Below, in pieces: positions 34,059 to 43,859 of a stretch of DNA of 64,000 nucleotides. A program made the translations under genes and the position numbers. Source of the DNA: Salinisphaera aquimarina (GTDB lineage Bacteria > Pseudomonadota > Gammaproteobacteria > Nevskiales > Salinisphaeraceae); NCBI RefSeq assembly GCF_042643355.1, contig NZ_JBHRSS010000001.1, forward strand, positions 434,001-498,000, written 5' to 3'. Under the pieces are notes generated by a model. The model saw only the letters and a program-made list of their open reading frames with translations. It was not told the origin of the DNA and made no database searches. How positions within the stretch are numbered: the first letter of the stretch is position 1; the number at the start of each line of letters is the position of its first letter.

Positions 34059-34547
34059 ATGATTCGTAGAAAAGAACAACAGGATCCGTCGCTGGGTAAC
34101 CATCTCCCACCGACCTGCCCGTCCGTCGAGGCGCTAGAGTTCGAACTCGCGTTTCTCGTGCGCCGATTGGAAGCGGCACGCCGCAAATTCAACTTCGGCC
34201 TCGAACGTGCGCACTATCTTCTGCTGCTTCTGCTGGAGCGCAACGACCGTCAGTCGGTAGGCGCACTGGCCGAGCAGGTCAATCTCGATGCCTCGACGGT
34301 GACGCGTCAGGTCGCGGCCATGAAACAGGCCGGGCTCGTCGACAAGCTCGACAATCCCGACGACCGGCGGGGTGGTTTCGTGATGATCAGCGAGGCAGGG
34401 CGCGAAGCGGCCGCACAGGTGCGTGATCGCCGTCTGGAACGCGTCGAGCGCGCATTCCACGACTGGAGCGAGGAGGATCGTCAGGATTTCGCGCGTTTGA
34501 CCGCACGCTACAACGACGCCATGCGCGACGCCCTCAACGAAGACTAG
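34059..34547 (+). CDS. MarR family transcriptional regulator
   Basis: A 162-aa winged-helix repressor-type protein. I use the ATG at 34059 (MIRRKEQQ); a longer frame starts at 33987. The core reads LLLLLLERNDRQSVGALAEQVNLDASTVTRQVAAMKQAGLVDKLDNPDDRRGGFVMISEAG, which covers the recognition helix and wing (DDRR). It diverges from the hydroxyacid dehydrogenase, with a 217-bp gap that is AT-rich near 33961-33990. Its target and ligand are unknown; the divergent dehydrogenase is the first candidate. Confidence 0.88.
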   Translation: MIRRKEQQDPSLGNHLPPTCPSVEALEFELAFLVRRLEAARRKFNFGLERAHYLLLLLLERNDRQSVGALAEQVNLDASTVTRQVAAMKQAGLVDKLDNPDDRRGGFVMISEAGREAAAQVRDRRLERVERAFHDWSEEDRQDFARLTARYNDAMRDALNED

Positions 34548-34616
34548 GCTGGCCTTACGGGGGCCGTCCATGATCGTTGAATAGCGTTTGCGTCGTCGGC
34601 TCGGCGTGCTGCGGGT

Positions 34617-35492
34617 TCAGGCGCTCGCGGCGTCCTGTGTCTGCGGTGTGGGCAGTCCGAGTTCCTGCCACAGCCAGCACGTCGCGTCGCTCTTGTTGAG
34701 ACTGTAGAAATGCAGCCCCGGCGCGCCGCCGGCGAGTAGCTGCTCGCACAGTCGCGCCGCCACGTCGCGGCCGAATTCCCGTACCGATGCCTTGTCGTCG
34801 CCGAAGCTCTCCATGGGCTTGGCGATCCAGCGCGGAATCTCGGCGCCGCACATGGCCGAGAAACGGGCAATCTGCGGGTAGTCGATGATCGGCATGATGC
34901 CGGGCACGATCGGTATCTCCACGCCGCGGGCGCGTACCGCGTCGACGAAACGAAAATAAGCGTCGGCGTTGTAGAAATACTGGGTCATGGCCGAATCCGC
35001 GCCGGCGTCGACCTTGCGCACGAAATTGTCCAGATCGACCTCGGTCGAGGGGGCCTGCGGGTGATACTCGGGATAGGCGCCGACCTCGATATGAAAATCG
35101 TCGCCGTGGCGTTCCTTGATGAAGGCCACCAGTTCGTTGGCGTAATTGAATACGCCCGGCTTGTGCATGCCGTCGGGCAGATCGCCCCTGAGTGCGACGA
35201 TGCGTTGCACGCCGGTCTGCTTGTAGGAGTCCAGCAGTTCGCAGATCGACTCGCGGGTGCCTTCGATACAGGACAGATGCGGTGCTGCGGGCACCGACGT
35301 GGTATCGAGAATGCGCTCTACGGTTTCCAGCGTGCCCGAACGCGTGGTGCCGCCGGCACCAAAGGTTACCGAGAAGAACGACGGGCCCAGGGCGGCCAGT
35401 TCCGTAATGGCCTGGTCCAGGCGCGCGGCACCCTTCGGGCCTTTCGGCGGGAAGAACTCGATGCTGAAAGCGGTCTGCGATACGTGCGTCAT
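34617..35492 (-). CDS. metF: methylenetetrahydrofolate reductase
   Basis: Reduces 5,10-methylene-THF to 5-methyl-THF for methionine synthesis; FAD-containing barrel, 291 aa. The start is the ATG at 35492 (MTHVSQTAFSIEFFPPKG). Landmarks are FSIEFFPPKG, VTFGAGGTTRSGT, HLSCIEGTRE, IVALRGDLPDG, EVGAYPEYHPQA, TQYFYNADAYFRFVD, and PGIMPIIDYPQIARFSAMCGAEIP. It lies downstream of ahcY behind a rho-independent terminator, so it may have its own promoter or depend on read-through. Confidence 0.96.
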   Translation of the reverse strand: MTHVSQTAFSIEFFPPKGPKGAARLDQAITELAALGPSFFSVTFGAGGTTRSGTLETVERILDTTSVPAAPHLSCIEGTRESICELLDSYKQTGVQRIVALRGDLPDGMHKPGVFNYANELVAFIKERHGDDFHIEVGAYPEYHPQAPSTEVDLDNFVRKVDAGADSAMTQYFYNADAYFRFVDAVRARGVEIPIVPGIMPIIDYPQIARFSAMCGAEIPRWIAKPMESFGDDKASVREFGRDVAARLCEQLLAGGAPGLHFYSLNKSDATCWLWQELGLPTPQTQDAASA

Positions 35493-35540
35493 GGATCTCG
35501 AAGTCTGCGCTGAATACGGCAATCCGGCCGGCGGTTACTA

Positions 35541-35572
35541 AAAACCCGGCTCACGCGCTGCGTGGACCGGGT
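35541..35572 (-). terminator. rho-independent terminator after ahcY
   Basis: On the minus strand ACCCGG...CCGGGT encloses a second stem (CACGC/GCGTG) and is followed by TTTTT. It lies between the ahcY stop and the metF start. Confidence 0.8.
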
Positions 35573-35607
35573 CGTATTGCGTCACCTTTTGAACAAGGCG
35601 CCGTCCA

Positions 35608-37029
35608 TCAGTAGCGGTAATGGTCCGGCTTGTACGGGCCTTCGACCGGTACGCCGATGTAGTCGGCCTGCTCGGGGGTCAGCTCGGTCAGGCGTGCGCC
35701 AAGCTTGCCCAGATGCAGACGGGCGACCTTCTCGTCGAGGAACTTGGGCAGGACGTAGACCTTGTTCTCGTAGTTGTCCGGACGCTGCCAGAGCTCGATC
35801 TGGGCCAGCACCTGGTTGGTGAACGAGGCCGACATCACGAAGCTCGGATGACCGGTGGCGCAGCCCAGGTTCACCAGGCGACCGGCGGCCAGCAGGATGA
35901 TCTTCTTGCCGTCGGGGAAGGTGATGTGATCCACCTGCGGCTTGATCTCTTCCCACTCGTAGCCCTCGAGCGAAGCGACATCGATCTCGTTGTCGAAATG
36001 ACCGATGTTGCACACGATCGCCTGGTTCTTCATGCGCTCCAGATGACGATGCTCGACGACGTGGAAGTTGCCGGTGGCGGTGACGAAGATGTCGGCCATC
36101 TCGACGGTGCCCGGATCGTCCAGGTTGACCACGCGATAGCCTTCCATGGTCGCCTGCAGGGCGTTGATCGGATCGACCTCGGCCACGCATACGGTCGCCC
36201 CCAGGCCTTTCAGCGACTGCACCGAGCCCTTGCCGGTGTCGCCGTAGCCGACCACGATCGCGGTCTTGCCGGCGATCATCACGTCGGTGGCGCGCTTGAT
36301 GCCGTCGACCAGCGACTCACGACAGCCGTACAGGTTGTCGAACTTGGACTTGGTGACCGAGTCGTTGACGTTGATGGCCGGGAAGGTGAGCGTGCCGTTC
36401 TTCTCCATCTGATACAGACGCAGCACACCGGTGGTGGTTTCCTCGGTCACGCCGCCCATGGCGTCCAGGCGGGTCTTGTAATAGCCGGGCTCGTTGGCCA
36501 GGCGCTGCTTGATCGCGGCGAACAGCGCTTTTTCCTCGGCGCTGCCGGGGTTGTCCAGCACGGAGGCGTCGGCTTCGGCCTTGGCGCCCAGCGAAATCAG
36601 CATGGTGGCGTCGCCGCCGTCATCGAGAATACGGTTGGGCACGCTGCCGTCCGGCCATTCCAGGATGCGGTGGCAGTACTCCCAGTACTCGTCCTGGCTC
36701 TCGCCCTTGTAGGCGAACACCGGAATGCCGCGCTCGGCGATGGCGGCCGCGGCGTGATCCTGGGTGGAGTAGATGTTGCAGGACGCCCAGCGCACATCGG
36801 CGCCCAGCTCGATCAGGGTCTCGATGAGCACCGCGGTCTGGATGGTCATATGCAGCGAGCCCGCGATCTTCGCGCCGGCCAGCGGCTGCGAATCGGCGAA
36901 TTCCTCGCGCAGGGCCATCAGGCCCGGCATCTCGGTCTCGGCAATGGCGATCTCGCGACGGCCCCAGCCCGCCAGGCCGAGATCGGCGACGAGATAGTCG
37001 TTGTTCATTTTTTCGGCAGGTGCGCTCAT
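35608..37029 (-). CDS. ahcY: adenosylhomocysteinase
   Basis: Hydrolyses S-adenosylhomocysteine to adenosine and homocysteine, NAD-dependent, 473 aa. The start ATG at 37029 has CAAGGAG upstream. Landmarks are GSLHMTIQTAVLIETL, CNIYSTQDHAAAAIA, NVNDSVTKSKFDNLYGCRESL, the NAD motif VVGYGDTGKGSVQSLKGLGA, CNIGHFDNEID, and the C-terminal KPDHYRY. It sits between metK and metF, giving an activated-methyl-cycle group. The 90-bp leader shows only a small hairpin and no SAH riboswitch. Confidence 0.97.
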   Translation of the reverse strand: MSAPAEKMNNDYLVADLGLAGWGRREIAIAETEMPGLMALREEFADSQPLAGAKIAGSLHMTIQTAVLIETLIELGADVRWASCNIYSTQDHAAAAIAERGIPVFAYKGESQDEYWEYCHRILEWPDGSVPNRILDDGGDATMLISLGAKAEADASVLDNPGSAEEKALFAAIKQRLANEPGYYKTRLDAMGGVTEETTTGVLRLYQMEKNGTLTFPAINVNDSVTKSKFDNLYGCRESLVDGIKRATDVMIAGKTAIVVGYGDTGKGSVQSLKGLGATVCVAEVDPINALQATMEGYRVVNLDDPGTVEMADIFVTATGNFHVVEHRHLERMKNQAIVCNIGHFDNEIDVASLEGYEWEEIKPQVDHITFPDGKKIILLAAGRLVNLGCATGHPSFVMSASFTNQVLAQIELWQRPDNYENKVYVLPKFLDEKVARLHLGKLGARLTELTPEQADYIGVPVEGPYKPDHYRY

Positions 37030-37119
37030 GGCGTACTCCTTGAAAAGGTCTTGTATCGATGACGCGCACTTGCGCGCCGATGCCGCGATGTCACGGCAGC
37101 GTTGTCTGTGATGAACCGG

Positions 37120-38283
<1,164 letters not shown>

Positions 38284-38296
38284 ATTCAATATCCCT

Positions 38297-38308
38297 CTAT
38301 CCGGATAG
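38297..38308. promoter_or_regulatory. perfect 12-bp palindrome in the metK leader
   Basis: CTATCCGGATAG lies just upstream of metK. On the minus strand a possible -10 (TACTAT) sits about 10 bp further upstream, which would put the palindrome near the transcription start. It could be an operator. No SAM riboswitch is recognisable. Confidence 0.35.
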
Positions 38309-38424
38309 GCGAATGATAGTACACGGCAGGCCGCTGCCGCAAAGAATTTAACGCCGGAGTGCGATGGACGTCTGACAGCGGGTGAACGCGAATGGTTGCG
38401 TCGCAACGATGACTGCAATTAATG

Positions 38425-38442
38425 TGACATCAAACAATGGCA
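38425..38442. promoter_or_regulatory. operator A of the shared TGACA-N8-TGTCA family
   Basis: TGACATCAAACAATGGCA, 53 bp ahead of the SDR start. On the opposite strand it extends to a 22-bp match, differing at 2 positions, with operator B at 58381-58398. The core TCAAACAA is identical in A and B, and TCAAACGG in C2 (54759-54776). Confidence 0.7.
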
Positions 38443-38495
38443 CAATAGCTACGGCGAGTGGCAACACCGATATGGCCGTAACCCCGGAGGAATCA

Positions 38496-39353
38496 ATGTT
38501 TTCACGCAGGTTATCCAGACAGGCGTCGGCCGTCATCACCGGGGCGGGCAGCGGCATCGGCCGCGCTTTCGCGCTCGAACTCGCCGCTCGTGGTGGGCGC
38601 GTGGTGTGCTCCGACATCAATCGTGTGCAGGCGCAGGCCACGGTGGCCCTGATAGAAAAAGCCGGTGGCCGCGCACTGGCGACGGTCTGTGATGTGACAA
38701 AACTCGCCGACGTCGAGGCCTTGGCCGCGACGGCCGAATCCTGGTTCGGCGGTCCGGCCGATCTGGTCATCAATAACGCGGGCGTGGGGGCCGGCGGTCA
38801 CGCCATCGGCGAGATGACAATGGCTGATTGGCAATGGGTGCTGGACATCAACATGTGGGGCGTCATCCACGGCTGCCACGTATTCGCACCAAGACTTCGC
38901 GAGGCCGGGCGGGGCGGCATCATCAATGTGGCCTCCACCGCGAGCTTTGCGGCCGCGCCGCGCATGGGCGCCTACAACGCCAGCAAGGCGGCGGTGCTTG
39001 CCGTGACCGAAACACTCGCCGCGGAACTGGCGGATACGCCCATCCGCGTCACCGCGCTGTGCCCGACCTTTGTACAGACCAACATCATGAAGGCCGGGCG
39101 GATCAGCGCGTCGTCGTCGAAGATCGCCGACAACCTGATGCGCTGGACCGGCGTGCCGGCCGAGAGCGTGGTCAAGAGCGCGCTGGCCGGACTCGATCGC
39201 CGTCAGCTCTACGTGTTGCCGCAGTTCGATGCGCGCCTGGTCTGGCGCCTCAAGCGTCTGCTGCCCGCCGGCTATACCAGGGGCGCCGGTTTCATCAACC
39301 GGTTTGCCGCAAACGACACGCCCGATCGTGCCCGCGCGTCGGCTTCGGAATAA
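38496..39353 (+). CDS. short-chain dehydrogenase/reductase (SDR)
   Basis: A 285-aa oxidoreductase. The start is the ATG at 38496 (MFSRRLSRQASAVITGAGSG), with GGAGG 5 bp upstream; the longer frame to 38382 would run through the operator. Classical SDR motifs are TGAGSGIGRA (cofactor), NNAGVGAGG, the catalytic Ser in VASTAS and YNASK (Tyr-x3-Lys). It has about 40 C-terminal residues of basic and hydrophobic character (VWRLKRLLPAGYTRG), common in SDRs acting on lipids. First gene of a set with a diiron protein and a BVMO. It probably oxidises or reduces the alcohol/ketone of the same substrate. Confidence 0.85.
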   Translation: MFSRRLSRQASAVITGAGSGIGRAFALELAARGGRVVCSDINRVQAQATVALIEKAGGRALATVCDVTKLADVEALAATAESWFGGPADLVINNAGVGAGGHAIGEMTMADWQWVLDINMWGVIHGCHVFAPRLREAGRGGIINVASTASFAAAPRMGAYNASKAAVLAVTETLAAELADTPIRVTALCPTFVQTNIMKAGRISASSSKIADNLMRWTGVPAESVVKSALAGLDRRQLYVLPQFDARLVWRLKRLLPAGYTRGAGFINRFAANDTPDRARASASE

Positions 39354-39375
39354 CCAGTAGCAGCAGGAGAACCGC

Positions 39376-40299
39376 ATGGATATCGATCTCGACAAGATGC
39401 TCGCCAAGGTCAAGGCCAGCCAGTGGGCGCTGGCCGACATCGACTGGGACGCCCCGGGCGCCGAGCTGATCACCGACGAACAGTGGCCCAAGCTCAAGGC
39501 CTTCATGTCCGATCTGATGTGGATCGAGCACGTCGGCGCACGCGGCTTCGCCGCCATGGCGCGCAAGGCCGAAGACCCGACCCTCAAGCAGATGTATACC
39601 TATTTCCATGCCGAGGAGCAGCGCCACGCCAACGCCGAGATGGCGCTCATGCGCCGCTGGGGCATGCTCGAGGAAGACGAGATTCCGCTGCCCAACATCA
39701 ACCTGCGGCTGGTAATCGACTGGTTGGATACCCAGTCCGACAGGATGCCGCTGGAAGTGCTGGGGTCGGTGATCCCGATGCTCGAAGTCGCCCTCGACGG
39801 GGCGCTGTGCACCTTCCTGCTCGAGCAGGTCGACGACCCGGTCTGCCACGACGCCTTCAAGCGCATCAACGACGACGAATCCCGCCACCTGGGCGTGGGT
39901 TTCCACGTGCTCGAAATGCAGGGCCACGGCAAGGCGTATCGGCTGGGCCTCAACTTCATGGGCACGATCCTCAACCCGCGCCTGATCGTCGGCATTGCGA
40001 CCTACCTGCCGCTGCTGTCCCGGATGCGCGACAACGTCGCGGCGATGGGGCTGCCGGAAGAAAAACTCTACAAGGCAATGAAGAAGTACGAGCGTATTGG
40101 CGGCCGGACCGAGGACGGACGCCGCAATCCGTGGTTCCAGCTGATCAGCCGTCACGGCCGGCTGGTGGTCGATCGCGGCAACAAGCTCTATCACGGGCCG
40201 GTCGATGCCATGGTCCGGCTGACAGACTATTATCCGCGTGCGTTGCTGCGACCCGTGCCGACCTGGGTCAAGGAACTCACCTACAAGAGCGCGGCATGA
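39376..40299 (+). CDS. ferritin-like diiron protein
   Basis: A 307-aa helical protein with paired iron-ligand motifs: MWIEHVGARG (Glu-x-x-x helix), YFHAEEQRHANAE (ExxH) and INDDESRHLGVGFH (ExxH). This is the four-helix carboxylate-bridged diiron pattern of ferritin-like oxygenases. The C-terminal 100 residues have a hydrophobic segment (LNPRLIVGIATYLPLL) and a basic tail. I do not recognise a named enzyme. AgGAG-type Shine-Dalgarno (39364-39369). Its stop overlaps the monooxygenase start (ATGA), so both are made together. An oxygenase or oxygen-dependent partner role is inferred. Confidence 0.72.
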   Translation: MDIDLDKMLAKVKASQWALADIDWDAPGAELITDEQWPKLKAFMSDLMWIEHVGARGFAAMARKAEDPTLKQMYTYFHAEEQRHANAEMALMRRWGMLEEDEIPLPNINLRLVIDWLDTQSDRMPLEVLGSVIPMLEVALDGALCTFLLEQVDDPVCHDAFKRINDDESRHLGVGFHVLEMQGHGKAYRLGLNFMGTILNPRLIVGIATYLPLLSRMRDNVAAMGLPEEKLYKAMKKYERIGGRTEDGRRNPWFQLISRHGRLVVDRGNKLYHGPVDAMVRLTDYYPRALLRPVPTWVKELTYKSAA

Positions 40300-41834
40300 G
40301 CGCGGTCAACGGTCACGCTGCGCGCAAGACGCCCGCAACGCGCAAGGCCAGGGTGCTCGATGTCGCCATCATCGGTGCCGGTTTTTCCGGGCTCGGTACG
40401 GCCATCCGTCTGCGCGAGCAGGGCATCACCGATATCGCCATCCTCGAGCGCGGCGACGATGTCGGCGGCACCTGGCGGGACAACACCTATCCGGGTGCGG
40501 CCTGCGATATTCCCTCCAATCTGTACTCGTTCTCCTTCGCCCAGAACCCACGCTGGTCGCGCGGCTATTCGGGCAGCGCCGAGATCCTCGACTATGTGCA
40601 TCATCTGGTCGATCGTTTCGAGTTGCGCCCGTTGATGCGTTTCCGGCACAACGTGAAAGGGCTTGAGTTCGACGAGGCCCGCGGGGCCTGGACGATCAGC
40701 ATCGCCGGCAAGAGGAACGTCCACGCGCGTTGCGTGGTGGCTGCCCAGGGCCCACTCGCGAATCCGTCGCTGCCCGACATTCCCGGTATCGACAGCTTCG
40801 GCGGCGAGGTCATCCACAGTGCCCGCTGGGATAACGACTACGATTTCGACGGCAAGCGCGTCGCCGTGATCGGCACCGGCGCCAGTGCGATCCAGATCGT
40901 GCCCGAACTGGCCCGGCGTGTGGATTTCCTCAAGGTCTTTCAGCGCACGCCGGCGTGGATACTGCCGCGGCTGGATTATTCAGCCCCTGACTGGAACAAG
41001 ACCCTGTTCGACAAGTGGCCCGCCAGCCAGACCGCAGTTCGCAACGCGCTGTTCTATGCGCACGAGGCCATGGCCACGGGCGTGATCTGGAATACGCCGG
41101 TCACGCGTCTGCTCGAAGGTTTGGCGAAGGCCTTCCTGCGTCATCAGGTGCCGGATGCCTGGGTACGCCGCCAGCTGACGCCGCAGTACCGTATCGGCTG
41201 CAAACGCCTGCTCATCTCCAACGATTACTACCCCGCGCTCATGCGCGACAACGTCAAGCTCTATGACTGGCCGATCGACAAGATCTGCGAAAAAGGCATT
41301 CGCAGCGCCGAAGGCATCGAACACCAGGTGGACTGCATCGTCTTCGCCACCGGTTTCTCGGTGCCCAAGGCCGCCGCACCGTTTCCGATCACCGGCGCGG
41401 GCGGGCGCCAGCTCGACAACGAATGGGCACGGGGTGCGGCGGCCTACAAGAGCGTGAACGTCGCCGGCTACCCGAATCTGTTCATGACCCTCGGCCCCAA
41501 CGCCGGCCCCGGCCACAATTCCGCGCTGGCCTATATCGAACCGCAGATCGACTACATCGTGCAGGGCATCGGCACGATCCTGGAGTACGACCTGCGCGCG
41601 CTGGACGTGCGCGCGGATGCCCAGGCAAAACACAACGCGGAGCTGCAGAAACGCCTGGCCAGAACCAACTGGAATTCCGGCTGTTCGAGCTGGTATCTCA
41701 CCGAAGACGGGTTCAACGCCACCATGTATCCGGGCTTTGCCACCCAGTACCGCGCGCAGATGAAAGCCTTCGTGAACGCCGACTATCGCGCCATCCGCCA
41801 CAATGCGGAGTTCTCGAGAACCGTGGACGCGTAA
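40296..41834 (+). CDS. flavin-containing Baeyer-Villiger-type monooxygenase
   Basis: A 512-aa FAD and NADPH enzyme that inserts oxygen next to a carbonyl. Motifs are GAGFSG (residues 27-32, FAD), the BVMO fingerprint FGGEVIHSARWD (168-179; FxGxxxHxxxW), and GTGASA (193-198, NADPH). GGTWRDNTYPGAACDIPSNLYSFSF is typical of class B flavoprotein monooxygenases. The long-chain alkane monooxygenase AlmA belongs to this superfamily and is an alternative name, but BVMO is safer. It lies in the operator-A operon after the SDR and the diiron protein. Confidence 0.88.
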   Translation: MSAVNGHAARKTPATRKARVLDVAIIGAGFSGLGTAIRLREQGITDIAILERGDDVGGTWRDNTYPGAACDIPSNLYSFSFAQNPRWSRGYSGSAEILDYVHHLVDRFELRPLMRFRHNVKGLEFDEARGAWTISIAGKRNVHARCVVAAQGPLANPSLPDIPGIDSFGGEVIHSARWDNDYDFDGKRVAVIGTGASAIQIVPELARRVDFLKVFQRTPAWILPRLDYSAPDWNKTLFDKWPASQTAVRNALFYAHEAMATGVIWNTPVTRLLEGLAKAFLRHQVPDAWVRRQLTPQYRIGCKRLLISNDYYPALMRDNVKLYDWPIDKICEKGIRSAEGIEHQVDCIVFATGFSVPKAAAPFPITGAGGRQLDNEWARGAAAYKSVNVAGYPNLFMTLGPNAGPGHNSALAYIEPQIDYIVQGIGTILEYDLRALDVRADAQAKHNAELQKRLARTNWNSGCSSWYLTEDGFNATMYPGFATQYRAQMKAFVNADYRAIRHNAEFSRTVDA

Positions 41835-42049
41835 CGAAACAATAGTGGGCCCGACGCGCCTCGCTCGGCAGCGAGCGGCTTGAAGCAACTCGTCCAGGGC
41901 CCTCGGGAGCACGCCCGGCCGCGACCACGTCGTGCCGCCGGCGGGGACGTTGCCTTGAGTTCGAGGCAGCGTAGCCCCCGAGATATCGAATCCGGATCTA
42001 TCGAAGTAATGGCGACCGGCTTTTGCCTGAACAGGGGCATGAAAACAAA

Positions 42050-42087
42050 AAAGCCGGAACACATGCTGTCGCATATGCCCCGGCTTT
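42050..42087. terminator. bidirectional hairpin terminator
   Basis: AAAGCCGG (42050-42057) pairs with CCGGCTTT (42080-42087), with A- and T-rich flanks on the left. It lies between the monooxygenase (+) and the PEP-CTERM gene (-), and fits termination for the latter best (AAAAAA on the plus strand at 42046-42052 gives a U-run on the minus strand). The 41835-42049 gap before it holds nothing else I can support. Confidence 0.65.
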
Positions 42088-42128
42088 ACCGCACAACAAC
42101 CCGACCTCAGGGATGAGGTTTAATTGTC

Positions 42129-42812
42129 TTAGCCAATATTGCGCTTGCGGACGACGTAACCCAGGCCGAACAGGCCGAGGGCGAACAGTGCAAGCGAACC
42201 CGGCTCCGGCACGTCCTTGATGGACTGCAAGGTAACGCCGCCGTTGTTGCCGACGAGATACAGGTTGCCGAAGCCGCCGTTGGGCAGCATGAACTCGCTA
42301 CCGGCGATCAGGAAACTGCCCAGACCCATGTCACCGGCGGTGCCGGTCAGCGAGCCGAACAGTACGGAGTTCTCGTGATTCGGCTGACCGATATAGAAGT
42401 CGACGATATCGCCTGCGTCCAGTGAGCCGATGGTGAACAGGATGTTGTTGTCGAAGAAGCCGGCGTTGTCTCGTGCATAGCGAGCGAAATCAACCGACAG
42501 GAATTCATTCCTGTCCAGGGTGTTGCGCATGTTGGCATCGACCGAGACACCCACGCCGTATTTCGCCGAGTTGCCGGCAAAGCGACCGTCACCGTTGTAC
42601 TGAAAGACATCCCGCTCGCGGAAGTTGTTGGTCTGGGCGAACGGCGCGTTGTAACCGAAAGCGCGGACACGCAGGCCGTCGAACGTGGACTGGCTGCCGA
42701 AGTTGACATCGGCACCGGCGTCGTTGAAGAAGTCGATCTGCGTCGCAGACGCGCTGCCGGCAAAGGCAAAGCCGGCCACGATGGTGGTCGCGGCAAGGAA
42801 TGATTTCAGCAT
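42129..42812 (-). CDS. PEP-CTERM sorted extracellular protein
   Basis: A 227-aa protein with a signal peptide (MLKSFLAATTIVAGFAFAGSASA) and a C-terminal PEP-CTERM sorting signal: VPEPGSLALFALGLFGLGYVV followed by RKRNIG. Such proteins are handled by an exosortase and are usually released or anchored with exopolysaccharide. The middle part is a beta-rich, Asn/Gly/Asp/Phe-rich domain with no family I know. No exosortase gene is in the window. It lies alone between a terminator and a low-GC gap, so it is probably a single-gene unit. Confidence 0.9.
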   Translation of the reverse strand: MLKSFLAATTIVAGFAFAGSASATQIDFFNDAGADVNFGSQSTFDGLRVRAFGYNAPFAQTNNFRERDVFQYNGDGRFAGNSAKYGVGVSVDANMRNTLDRNEFLSVDFARYARDNAGFFDNNILFTIGSLDAGDIVDFYIGQPNHENSVLFGSLTGTAGDMGLGSFLIAGSEFMLPNGGFGNLYLVGNNGGVTLQSIKDVPEPGSLALFALGLFGLGYVVRKRNIG

Positions 42813-43800
42813 AAGGTCCCCAAGGATAAATTGTTATGTAAAGAAGCGTGCTCCCGGCCACGTAAGCAATCGCCGTGCCGGTTTTTAAAAACTATAGAAA
42901 ACAAAGAACTGAGCTTTTCAGGGGCCGTTGTCGCACCTTGTCCGTAAGGTTTTTCGACAGCAGTGCTGGATTGCAGCCGGCTGTGTACGACCCCGCCGGC
43001 TGACGAGGCGCTTGGGGGCGACCATGTCGGTCTGGGTGGCTTTGAGCTCCGGAAGCCGGAACTGCTGATTGTCCCTGCTTAGTCGGCGACTTGGCCTGTG
43101 TAAGTATTTCCTACGGGGCCGTTGGCGCGAGGTTGGTGCCGATGGAATGCATGCAGCCGTAGATGGCGTCCAGGCTGGGCGCGGCCACGTGCGTGTTGGT
43201 GCTGTCGGACAGCATTCGACTGCGATAGGGTTGGAACAGAATAAAAAACAGAGGTGAACCGCTGGCATTGCGACTGTGGCTCAGGCCCGGCGATGACGGC
43301 CGAGCTGCCATGTCGTCTACGACCACTAGCAAAGCGCTTAAGCCCAATCGCTCGAATAATCGTCTCGTCGATATTCAGGCGCGCAATTCGTGTCGGCATA
43401 GCACGCGAAGCTGGCATAAACCAATGATTTGTCGGGATTAGCGTAGGCGCTATATCGATTGAGATGTGCGTGCTATACCTACAAATGTCGTCTAGTTGGC
43501 GCTAAAAAACACTCGAGTTAGAGAGCGGTTGCGACAAATTTGCGGTAGAAAAAGACGAAAAATAATGATATCTACGAAGCGACAGCGAGCTGGCGCATAA
43601 CGTAGTTGATGCGACATTACGAAGTCGCTTCGGTTACCGGCCTTTTGCGCCTTTAATCTGTTTGTTTCGACGACAGCGATAACGGAGTCGTGCAGTGTCG
43701 TCTAGCGCCCGTTGAAGCGACACCGGAGTGCAGCGACGATCTACGTTGATAGGCAATCAGGCAGTGCTCTGCTGACGTTGACTCTCGGTTATAGCGTCGT
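42813..43800. other. low-GC gap without a recognisable gene
   Basis: About 1 kb with clearly lower GC than its surroundings, especially 43420-43800. Short ORFs on both strands (e.g. 43079-43417 minus) show no family motif or convincing start, and could be remnants. The 9-mer TGTCGTCTA occurs three times in direct orientation (near 43311, 43484 and 43695). It sits beside a toxin-antitoxin pair and an IS, so decayed mobile DNA is the best guess. Confidence 0.4.
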
Positions 43801-43825
43801 TTGACTAAATGGGTTGGGCCGCATA

Positions 43826-43858
43826 TTGACCCGCTCAATGATAAGCATACAATGTATG
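43826..43858 (+). promoter_or_regulatory. brnTA promoter with overlapping operator
   Basis: TTGACC (43826-43831), 16-bp spacer, TACAAT (43848-43853): a strong sigma-70 promoter. The inverted repeat CATACAATGTATG (43846-43858) overlaps the -10 and abuts the brnT ATG at 43860. This fits autorepression by BrnA or the BrnTA complex, which is known for the family. Confidence 0.7.
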
Positions 43859-43859
43859 T

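Noticed and set aside
37030..37119. SAH riboswitch ahead of ahcY
   Set aside because: Only a 5-bp hairpin (CGCGC-AAGT-GCGCG) is present; the conserved SAH riboswitch segments are missing.
38284..38420. SAM riboswitch ahead of metK
   Set aside because: No kink-turn or other conserved SAM riboswitch segments can be found.
39423..40295. N-terminal extension making an 803-aa monooxygenase
   Set aside because: The extension overlaps the ferritin-like gene in another frame and has the Arg/Gly composition of a shadow; the true start is the ATG at 40296.
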